A stretch of 64,000 nt of DNA, taken from positions 68,501-132,500 of the forward strand of contig JAXCGZ010020812.1 in the NCBI GenBank assembly GCA_037179515.1, given 5' to 3'. The position numbers and the translations under genes are program-made. The notes beneath the pieces are model-generated. The model saw nothing but the letters and a program-made list of their open reading frames with translations, searched no databases and was not told where the DNA came from. Numbering within the stretch: position 1 is the first letter of the stretch; each line of letters opens with the position of its first letter. Below are positions 1 through 19,114 of this stretch, piece after piece. This DNA is from Halocaridina rubra (lineage: Eukaryota; Arthropoda; Malacostraca; Decapoda; Atyidae).

Positions 1-104
1 AAACGAAAACAGCCTTTCATGTATCAGTGGTCCCAGGTTTGATTCCCTCAGATGGCTCATGATACACCAGCAATTTCTATATATTGTTAGGAAAGACACT
101 AGTC

Positions 105-293
105 ACCATGGCAAAGTGGTACCGCTTGTGACTTTGAAGTATGAGGTCAAGGGTTCGAGATCTGCCGTGGTCTGAGGTTAAAAAGGGCGTTCATTCAGGG
201 TAATTGATGTACTGCCAAAACCAAAGTCCTTCGCAAGAAGGCACTGTCCTAGCCCTTAATAATAAAGTGAGGCTGTGATGTAAAACTGGATCA
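105..293 (+). repeat. tRNA-derived SINE, older subfamily (SINE-B)
   Basis: The head has a Pol III A-box-like stretch (ggcaaagtggtaccgc) and a B-box (gggttcgag). The body has the family marker for 'ccaaagtccttcgcaagaag' and the end is near 'gtaaaactggat'. It is clearly related to, but diverged from, the copy starting at 324. Similar copies occur at 11305, 22583, 23590 and 41560 on plus and at 11815, 46910, 52285 and 54440 on minus. Confidence 0.8.
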
Positions 294-323
294 TTAAGAA
301 ATATATACTGAATAGGAACTATG

Positions 324-518
324 TAGTCGCCGTGGCTCAGTCGGTAGCGTCTCCGACTCTGAGGCGTCAGGTCGAGGGTTCGCGCCCCGCCACGGTCTGA
401 GGTTAGCAAAGGCATGCACTCAGCTTAAGGATTACATCTGCCAAAACAAGTCCTTCGCAAGAAGGCAACCGTCCTAGCCCTTGGTTGACAAGGGAGTCCG
501 TGACGTAAAACCGGAACA
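324..518 (+). repeat. tRNA-derived SINE, young subfamily (SINE-A), with perfect 16-bp target-site duplication
   Basis: The tRNA-like head has an A box (tggctcagtcggtagcg) and a B box (gagggttcgcgcccc), followed by a tRNA-unrelated body that ends 'gacgtaaaaccggaaca'. The element is flanked by an exact direct repeat, ctgaataggaactatg, at 308-323 and 519-534. This is the mark of LINE-type target-primed insertion and suggests a recent event. It lies upstream of the first hnRNP exon seen, probably in an intron or the 5' region of that gene. Confidence 0.9.
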
Positions 519-654
519 CTGAATAGGAACTATGCCTGATATCTGAATCTCCAGTGCATTCAAAATTTTGATGGAATTCATTTAAATTGTAATTAATATG
601 AACGGTAGAAAATCAGTAGTTATTTCTTTTAAGGAAAAATGTTCTTTTTTTCAG

Positions 655-802
655 TGAAAATCATGTGGGCTCCAATTCATATGCGTAAGGTTTTCGTAGG
701 TGGCATTGACTATACCACCACGGACGAAAGTCTAAAGGAGCATTTCTCAGCCTGGGGCGAGGTAGTTGATGCTGTCGTCATGAAAGACCCCGCTACAGCA
801 AG
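655..802 (+). CDS. hnRNP A/B-like gene, exon 1 in window: first half of RRM1
   Basis: The exon follows a pyrimidine-rich acceptor (tttttttcag) and ends at AAG|GTAGGT after codon position 2. It encodes M-W-A-P-I-H-M-R-K followed by VFVGGIDYTTTDESLKEHF. VFVGGI is the RNP2 strand of an RRM, and the run matches the hnRNP A/Hrb87F family. The ATG at 663 is the first in frame. The frame stays open to the acceptor at 655, so translation could also begin further upstream, outside the window. Confidence 0.9.
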
Positions 803-3800
803 GTAGGTTGTTAACATGATGCATGTCTCATTACGTTTCGTGCTACGATTGTATTGTTTTTTTGTTAAATAGCTGTGGTTAGGAATGAAAGATCTAGTTA
901 GCTTATAATATAATGTGTTAATCAGCTTTGTAATTTAAAATAACTTTCGAATTTTTGTAAAACTACCCGAGGGTGAAAATATGACTTGGTAAGATTTTAA
1001 TTTGATACAGATAATGCTATTTTTTCTAAGTATCCACATACAAGAGCCAAATTCCTCCTCATAAGGAGGTGGCTGAGCCAAAGCAGAATGCCTCAACTCT
1101 TTTGCCCCATTTAGTTGACTTTAACAAAACACAGGGAAGCACTTATGGAGTATTCTTGCCCCCTCCCTTGGGGAACTACCAGAGGTTAAATAATCTAGGC
1201 TTTTTGCATTGCAGATTACCCTGCGTTTTTGGCTACACATAACATTTGGTTTAGGAAAATGATCAGAGGTTGGGAATACAGATGTTAAAGACTATATATG
1301 ATTCATTTCTCTGTGTTGGCACTGTTTCTTTGTTTTGGTTAAAACTAGTATTGTATATCAGTTCATGTCTCTACATTCCAGGTTATCACTTGTTTATTGT
1401 TTTGTTTTGCACCATTATTTATTTAAATGTGTTAATACTGTACAAATATACATTACCCAGCATTCTCTAATGCACTGTGCATATACTGTACATCAGCTGC
1501 CTGTTAAAAGCTGATATAACAGTATATTACAAAATCACTAAACTTTTGAATTTTCTTTCTAGGTCACGTGGCTTTGGATTTGTAACCTTCATGAGTCCTG
1601 ACCACGTTGATGCTGTGCAGAAGGCGAGACCGCATAAGATAGATGGTCGTTTAGTAGAAACCAAGCGTGCGTTGCCTAGAAACGATGGGAACTCTATTAT
1701 GCCTATAAATAACCATCCTGATGCGACTCACACGAGAATATTTATTGGGGGTTTACCACAGGTGGGAAACTTAATCATCTATTTATGTTTTATTTTTATA
1801 TTTTCAGTATGAATGAATTAATAAGATAGATGGTCGTTTAGTAGAAACCAAGCATGTGTTGCCTAGAAACGATGGGAACTCAATTATGCCTATAAATAAC
1901 CATCCTGATGCGACTCACACGAGAATATTTATTGGGGGTTTACCACAGGTGGGAAACTTAATCATCTATTTATGTTTTACTTTTATATATTCAGTATGAA
2001 TGAATTAATTCCCTTTGCAGACTCAACAATTTAAGGTAGATTAGGAAAGATGAAGATTTTGATAAAATTGTAATGTTGTTTTATATTGAGTTAGTTGCAT
2101 AATCATATGTATTAAGAACATTTTTCATTAGTATAGATATCATTCTATACTACAGAGGTAGGGTGGGTATGAATAGGTTAGTGCTTATTAGAAAAATCAT
2201 AAAAAGAAAAACAGAATAAATAAGTAGAGTAGAATAGAATAGGTTAGACATGCTGAAAATACAATTCAAAAATGGAGCTGCCTCGTGTGTGCCAGTAGGC
2301 ATGTTGCAGTGTCCTCTATTCTTATGTTCTTATGTTCTTATATGCATTGAGATGTTGTGTTGAATAGTTCAGTTGCAGATTTTGATGCATATGTAAACCA
2401 TGCTGTGCTTTGTATATTCATGTGTGAGTGGGCACGCACAAGCATTCTGTACTTTGTATATGGGTGTGTGTATGCACTCGTGCAACCATACTGTGCTTAG
2501 TATATGCGTGTGTGTTTGCATACATGTTTACTCATGGGAAAGAACTCTATGCATGTCCATTTCATTATTAGCAGATGGGTTATCAAGATATTGCAAAAAA
2601 TGCCGTATAATATATAATACTTTAAGATTTAGCAAACCAGTATGAGATTAGTTATGATATAACTTTATACGTGTGGGAAATTTGCTCTTCCCTCAATTGT
2701 TTGTAGAGCATTGGAGGGGGATAACAATTTTGAATAATTAAATTTTAAGTTTATAACTTTGATTTTTAGGATGTGAAGGAAGAAGATGTCGAGAATTACT
2801 TCAAGCACTTTGGTCGCGTGACTTGCGTGAACATAATGTATGACAAGACGAGCGGCCGGCACCGAGGCTTCGCTTTTGTGGATTTTAATGACTATGACCC
2901 TGTTGATAAAATTCTCTGTAAGATTATTTCGCATTTCGATCATCTATTAATGGCTTTGACTGTGCTCTCTGCCTCACGGCAGAAAACTCTTGCCCACCTG
3001 TCCTGTGGATGACCCAAGCATGATGGTGGAAGGGGGAAGTGTGGCAACTCTTAATCCCGAAGGAGCTAAGAGGAGTGATTGTGGTGTGTCTTGGCTTGTG
3101 TATATGTGTTCTTGGGCACAGCCACCCACCCTTATAAGGGGGAATGGGATTGTTGTATGTAGATAGATGAATGGCTTTGCATATGAAGATTTTAAGGATT
3201 GTGACTATTTAAAAATATATTAAGATTATATTCCATTAAGACTCATTTGAAGACTTTATAATTGTCAGTATCAATGAGAGTACAAATAAAATGTTTATTG
3301 TGAGATTGATTATGTTTTGTAGTTTAGATGAATCTATCAGGAATATGTGGTAGAAATGCCATTATCATCATACAAATTCTCTTTCATTTTTTTTTTTCAC
3401 TTTTACTGCTAATTTTGTGCTTAACGTACCCTTTTGAGGGATTCCATCTCTATTTTCCTCTCCTAAACCCTGTTTGTTTTCTTACAGTGACACGGAATCA
3501 CTGCATCAAAGGTCGGCCCATAGATGTAAAGAAAGCCATCAGTAAGTCTGATGTCAGCAAGATAAAATCGCTTATGTCTGGTGTGGTAGGTGGCCATGAT
3601 GCTTCTATGCTGGCGGCATTGGGAGGACCCACGTCAAATGCCGGTTCGCCACCTGCAAATACACCTCTGCCTCCACCAATAGGCACTTTACCTATTGCGG
3701 GACCCTCTGGTAATGGAACGGTGAATGGCTCATCCAGTAGAGGAACTCAAGGTAGTTCTAATAATACTTCCACTAATAATGCAGGACATCAGGGAGTTCA

Positions 3801-3940
3801 TCCGGGGCTGGTCCCTCCGTTCGCTCATCCGTTTTTCCCTAGGATTCCCTTGGCTGGTATTCCGGGCTTTTCCGCACAGTTAAGGTCAGGATGGCAGTAC
3901 AGCATCTCTGGGAATGCAGAAGTGCTCAGAAACACAGCAG
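663..3940 (+). CDS. hnRNP A/B-like RNA-binding protein, tandem RRM (gene-level span, exons 1-4; perhaps fused to QTMAN)
   Basis: Exons 655-802, 1563-1761, 2770-2917 and 3488-3940 join in phase into two RRMs typical of hnRNP A/B (Drosophila Hrb87F/Hrb98DE) proteins. These bind single-stranded RNA in the nucleus and act in splicing and mRNA export. RRM1 has RNP2 VFVGGI (residues 10-15) and RNP1 RGFGFVTF (about 49-56). RRM2 has RNP2 IFIGGL (106-111) and RNP1 RGFAFVDF (145-152). The family signatures KIDGR, VETKRA, YDPVDKI and VDVKKA-like IDVKKA are present. The tail (residues 180-313) is rich in Pro, Ser, Gly and Asn, without the Gly/Tyr/Phe-rich C-terminus and M9 signal of classical hnRNP A1. 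The 3' end is uncertain: the last donor joins in phase to the QTMAN exon at 5889, or the transcript may stop at 4038 or in a terminal exon at 4016. Confidence 0.88.
1028..1195 (+). repeat. Dispersed repeat, family D (about 170-200 bp)
   Basis: A segment with 'ccaaattcctcctcataagg', 'ggctgagccaaagcagaatg' and 'cccctcccttggggaa' recurs at 45483-45690 in the same orientation, and at 14113-14300 and 38393-38590 inverted. It lies in hnRNP intron 1. No coding capacity or clear tRNA head was seen, so it may be a SINE or MITE. Confidence 0.6.
1563..1761 (+). CDS. hnRNP exon 2: end of RRM1, linker, start of RRM2
   Basis: The acceptor is ttttctttctag at 1562 and the donor CACAG|GTGGG after 1761. The exon starts in phase 2 and ends in phase 0. 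It encodes RNP1 of RRM1 (RGFGFVTF), the linker signature RPHKIDGRLVETKRALPR, then TRIFIGGLPQ, the start of RRM2. Its 3' part and the donor are tandemly duplicated just downstream. Confidence 0.93.
1634..2008 (+). repeat. 187-bp tandem duplication of the 3' part of hnRNP exon 2 with its donor
   Basis: Unit 1 (1634-1820) covers the exon from codons KIDGR to the donor plus the first part of the intron. Unit 2 (1821-2007) repeats it with only a few changes, such as agcgtgcg to agcatgtg, which would change Arg-Ala to His-Val. Unit 2 has the donor but no acceptor of its own, so it is likely an untranslated decoy inside intron 2. Confidence 0.92.
2275..2345 (+). repeat. Retroposon 3' end with octamer tail
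   Basis: The segment 'gctgcctcgtgtgtgccagt ... gcagtgtcct' is followed by 'ttcttatgttcttatgttct', a short repeat of TTCTTATG. This looks like the 3' tail of a non-LTR element. I recall similar tails from decapod genomes, but could not check this. Confidence 0.45.
2396..2530 (+). repeat. Minisatellite, about three copies of about 45 bp
   Basis: Three successive units start gtgctttgtata, gtactttgtata and gtgcttagtata, each followed by a GT-rich and gca-rich stretch. It lies in hnRNP intron 2. Confidence 0.6.
2770..2917 (+). CDS. hnRNP exon 3: core of RRM2
   Basis: The acceptor is gatttttag at 2769 and the donor CTCT|GTAAGA after 2917. It starts in phase 0 and ends in phase 1. It encodes DVKEEDVENYFKHFG, then YDKTSGRHRGFAFVDF with RNP1, then YDPVDKIL. 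All of this is typical of RRM2 in hnRNP A/B proteins. Confidence 0.94.
3488..3940 (+). CDS. hnRNP exon 4: end of RRM2 and low-complexity tail
   Basis: The acceptor is ttttcttacag at 3487. The split codon T|TG gives L, then TRNHCIKGRPIDVKKAISK closes RRM2. The rest is Ala/Pro/Ser/Gly/Asn-rich with several PP runs. Two donors are possible. AAG|GTCAGG after 3884 ends in phase 2. CAG|GTGAGG after 3940 is the better match, ends in phase 1 and fits the exon at 5889. Without splicing the frame stops at 4036-4038. Confidence 0.88.
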
Positions 3941-3968
3941 GTGAGGCCCAATGGCAAACGGTTAATTG

Positions 3969-5666
3969 CTTGTTACTGACTGTTGATTGTTTTTATAATG
4001 TTTTTGGCCTTCTAGTACTTCGCAAAAAGAAAAGCTAGGCAACTGGATTTTATACTCCTCTCCTCAAGGCACTAAAAATAGACTAGTTGAAGTTGAGATA
4101 AATGTAGCTTTGTAGTCTTGTTACTGACTGTTGATTGTTTTTATAATGTTTTTGGCCTTCTAGTACTTCGCGAAAAGAAAAGCTAGGCAACTGGATTTTA
4201 TACTCCTCTCCTCAAGGCACTAAAAATAGACTAGTTGAAGTTGAGATAAATGTAGCTTTGTAGTCTGATTATTTGTTAAGTATATTTGTGTTAGTGGTAG
4301 TTCCTTAGATTTTGCATGTATCATTTAAGTATTGTAGTTTTATATTACAGGGATAGCCAAACTTGTTTGAAGTGAAGAGCCATATATGATAAACTTTGCA
4401 TATTTTAGAGCTTCAAGACAGGAACAGAATTTACACTTTATTGTTACATACAATTTTTTTTAAAATAAAAAATATACAATATGTATCAGTACTATTGAGT
4501 CATGTATATGTAGTTTTTAAACTTAACTTTCATGTTGTAGTCATTCCAAAATGCTTATATATACCAAAGAATATGAAAATCTTGACTGATAACTATATTA
4601 GTAATTTTGAGCATCTTTGTTGTGGTAACGAATAAGTGAGGCTTGGCACAGACTTATCGACCTACCTCTGACCTTTCCCTCTCTCATGTTGCACCTCAAT
4701 AATCCCCTTAGTCCAATCCATGACCTCAAACCTCTGGAAATCCTCTTTGACCTTTCAGGTGATTGATTGTCCCATCAATTCTTCTTTCAGCACCTAAACC
4801 GATGGCTAACATTAAAATTAGGAATTAATGTCTTAAATAGTTTTACTAAGAATGAACATTAGGATGTAATTACTTATATAATTCTGCTAATTGCTTGTTA
4901 CTGACTGTTGATTGTTTTTATAATGTTTTTGGCCTTCTAGTACTTCGCGAAAAGAAAAGCTAGGCAACTGGATTTTATACTCCTCTCCTCAAGGCACTAA
5001 AAATAGACTAGTTGAAGTTGAGATAAATGTAGCTTTGTAGTCTGATTATTTGTAAAGTATATTTGTGTTAGTGGTAGTTCCTTAGATTTTGCATGTATCA
5101 TTTAAGTATTGTAGTTTTATATTACAGGGATAGCCAAACTTGTTTGAAGTGAAGAGCCATATATGATAAACTTTGCATATTTTAGAGCTTCAAGACAGGA
5201 ACAGAATTTACACTTTATTGTTACATACAATTTTTTTTTAAATAAAGAATGTACAATATGTATCAGTACTATTGAGTCATGTATATGTAGTTTTTAAACT
5301 TAACTTTCATGTTGTAGTCATTCCAAAATGCTTATATATACCAAAGAATATGAAAATCTTGACTGATAACTGTATTAGTAATTTTGAGCATCTTTGTTGT
5401 GGTAACGAATAAGTGAGGCTTGGCACAGACTTATTGACCTACCTCTGACCTTTCCCTCTCTCATGTTGCACCTCAATAATCCCCTAGTCCAATCCATGAC
5501 CTCAAACCTCTGGAAATTCTCTTTGACCTTTCAGGTGATTGATTGTCCCATCAATTCTTCTTTCAGCACCTAAACCGATGGCTAACATTAAAATTAGGAA
5601 TTAATGTCTTAAATAGTTTTACTAAGAATGAACATTAGGATGTAATTACTTATATAATTCTGCTAA
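3969..5666 (+). repeat. Nested tandem duplications between the hnRNP and QTMAN exons
   Basis: A segment starting cttgttactgactg occurs at 3969, 4117 and 4894. Copy A (3969-4116) is 148 bp. Copies B (4117-4893) and C (4894 to about 5666) are full units of about 777 bp and nearly identical. Each copy includes the strong acceptor-like ggccttctag followed by a short open frame. B and C also contain 'cagggatagccaaacttgtt' and an AATAAA. The near identity indicates a recent event. Confidence 0.93.
4016..4115 (+). CDS. Candidate alternative terminal exon of the hnRNP gene (copy A; repeated at 4164 and 4941)
   Basis: The sequence ttttggccttctag is an excellent 3' splice site. Joined to the 3940 donor (phase 1), the exon adds VLRKKKS and a stop. 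Joined to the 3884 donor (phase 2), it stays open for about 33 codons (STSQKEKLGNW and on) to the TAG at 4113-4115. Copies start at 4164 and 4941, and AATAAA motifs follow near 4463 and 5239. I see no known domain, and an open run of this length can occur by chance, so this is a hypothesis only. Confidence 0.3.
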
Positions 5667-5888
5667 CCATGAACTTTTTGTGTTTCAATCCAGTGTTGTC
5701 CTTAGTTTATATTCACATTATGAGTATGAAGCTTTAATTTTTTTTCTCAAGTTCCTTTTATTTTAACTACGATGAAAAAAGTAGGAGTTCAGCCAACTTG
5801 ATTCATAAACCACCCAGCTAGATGTGATATGTCCTCCTCATACAGTGTAGTGTAGTACTTACATCGGTTATGAAATGTGCTTTTACAG

Positions 5889-16866
<10,978 letters not shown>

Positions 16867-17840
16867 TGACTCCCAAGAAAGAGAGAAAAAAAAAGTATAT
16901 GCAAAATGGGTAGTATAATGTTATGTGTGTTTTATATGTACTATTAGTTGTAGATGTTGAACCATTTGAAATCGAAGTAGTTAATGTACTTAATTTGGAT
17001 TATGATTTATAAGCCTCACTGAGACTTATTTTGTAATTTATTGATGTTATGCTCTGGGTTATGCATTTCCTAGATGGAAAAATGAAAGGATTTATCATTT
17101 GCTGAATGTATAAGGTGTTCATATCGAACCTTCTTTTTTTCATGGATTTAAAAGTTTTATCATTTAGGTTTACTATAATTGATCTCATATCCTTAGCTTG
17201 TTAATAATTAACAAGGGACACATAGTAACATGTAAGTGAAACATATTAGTTACGCATAGAAAACGACCATATTGCCTTTTGAACTCATACTCATGTTTGA
17301 CATTGCATTTTTACTTTTTATTACAGAAAAGTATCTGAAAATCTTCCCCAGTTGCTGTATTTATTTGTTTAGTAATTTTGTTACACTAAAAACTGAGAGT
17401 ATTTGTTTAAATTTGTGATTTGCTTAGTGCTTTTGAGAGCCACTTTAACCATTTCCAAAGCTATTTCAGTTGAAACTGTGACTCTTAAATGCATTGAGAA
17501 TTCATACAGTTTATAAGCACGTTTAATGGGATTTATACAATTTTCTTCATTGTATGCAACATTATTGTTTATATTCATCATTCGGTATAGTTAGTCGTTG
17601 ACTTATGAATTTTTAGACTCCATGATCGCAACCTTGATTGCAAAGGATTAATAAATTAACTTGAATATTTGGCTGCTATTCTTTTTTTTATCTCATGTTA
17701 GTTTGTGTCAGTTGTTTAAAGGTTAAAACATAATAAAGATAATAATAATTATGATGATAATAATAATATTTATTATTATTATTATTATTATAATCATTAT
17801 TAATATAATAAAATAACACTAGGTGAAAAAAAAAATCAAA
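16867..17840 (+). other. Likely QTMAN 3' UTR; candidate poly(A) signals
   Basis: AT-rich, without repeats or further coding exons. AATAAA occurs at 17650-17655, and another (cataataaag) near 17730. Either could define the 3' end; the actual cleavage site cannot be read from sequence. An (ATT)n run lies at 17740-17815. Confidence 0.4.
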
Positions 17841-17960
17841 ATTAGTTGACCGGAAAGATCAAAGGTGAAAAAAGATCATGAAAGTTGACTGGTGAAGAAA
17901 GATCACGAAAAGTTGACTCAGAACAAAAAAAGATAAAGAAAGGTGAGGAAAACTTGACTG
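17840..17960. repeat. Minisatellite of about 33 bp
   Basis: About four imperfect units built on gttgactggtgaagaaagat and cacgaaaa. It lies downstream of the QTMAN stop. Confidence 0.75.
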
Positions 17961-18614
17961 AAGAGTTTAGTACTTTTCTGTATGTCTAACAAAATTCTTT
18001 ATCTCACAGCCATTTGTGTCTTAGATGTAACAAGACTTAAAGAAAAAAATAATACGTAGGAGTTCTATTATGTAATTTTACTGTAATAAACTATGTGGTG
18101 ACTTGATAATGGGGAACAAATTGTATAATATTAGAGTTGCGTAGGAATGGAACATACTGTGCTGTTCTAATGTATGTTTTGAACCTTGAATATTGTTTTA
18201 AATCTGAAATCAGCGTGACGTATGACTCCAGTAGAATATTTTTAATTATGATTCTAAAAAAAATTTTGTTAGAATATCTTTAAAGGGATGTCGGTACTGT
18301 TATGCAGATGAATGTGAGTACCTTTACATAGGCAATATTATATATCTTGCGTCCAGTTAACACTTAGTGATGCAGTGTCGCGTGGAGAAAGTATCCCACG
18401 AGTGGCATCAGCGCTGGTTCAAGTGCCTCTTGTCTATTTATTATTTAATAGAAGCTGGAGACTGAGTATTTGCAAGATGGATTTTATTGCATCTTAGTGG
18501 CTATCAGTGAATAAATTCTCATAGAATGATAATTCATGTTTTGTTTTTTGTGTACTTAAATTTCCACTTTGTAAATGTGGTCGTTTCTTGATCTCGGCAG
18601 TGTGGTTGAGTATA

Positions 18615-18616
<2 letters not shown>

Positions 18617-18659
<43 letters not shown>
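18617..18659. repeat. (CT)n microsatellite
   Basis: A pure CT tract of about 42 bp. Confidence 0.97.
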
Positions 18660-18662
<3 letters not shown>

Positions 18663-18799
18663 TCAGTGCTGCATGTTTATTGCCATGAGAATTTGCATTT
18701 TTTCTCTTATATTGAAATTTACCAGAGCATGTAGAACATGATGTTTAAGAAGGATGTGAATGACCTTTATTTTTTTTTTTTTAATGTGTCACTATTAGA

Positions 18800-18950
18800 G
18801 TCTGTTTGGGGTAGACACAGATGGACTTTGAGCTGGGGAATTAAGGCTGATTGCCCTTCCTATCGCCCCACCTTAGGCTTGAAAGTGGGTCCATCACCTC
18901 CCGAGTCAAGCATTCGGGCAGTTACAGTACAGCGGTCTCCCTAACTATTT
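18800..18950 (-). repeat. tRNA-derived SINE, family C (inverted)
   Basis: On the minus strand it reads gcttgactcgggaggtgatg, acccactttcaagcc, gataggaagggcaatcag and attccccagctc. The same order of blocks is seen at 22105, 30700 and 42299 on plus. Confidence 0.6.
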
Positions 18951-18959
18951 TAGTTATAA

Positions 18960-19030
18960 GGAAATCCTAATGTAGATAATTATTAAAGCATTCTGAAATT
19001 CATAGAGGCTCTTCAAGCTTTAATTTAATA

Positions 19031-19114
<84 letters not shown>

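Noticed and set aside
345..400. Functional tRNA gene in the SINE head
   Set aside because: A and B boxes are present, but the sequence runs on into a SINE body and no complete cloverleaf with acceptor stem could be drawn.
191..415. Open frame across the SINE (also at 22327, 51586 and 56745) with a shared GARTLDLTPQSRR peptide
   Set aside because: The shared peptide comes from the antisense strand of the SINE head; it is a repeat, not a conserved gene.
1821..1948. Second copy of hnRNP exon 2 as a real alternative exon
   Set aside because: It has no acceptor at its 5' edge and lacks the RNP1 half, so it cannot replace exon 2.
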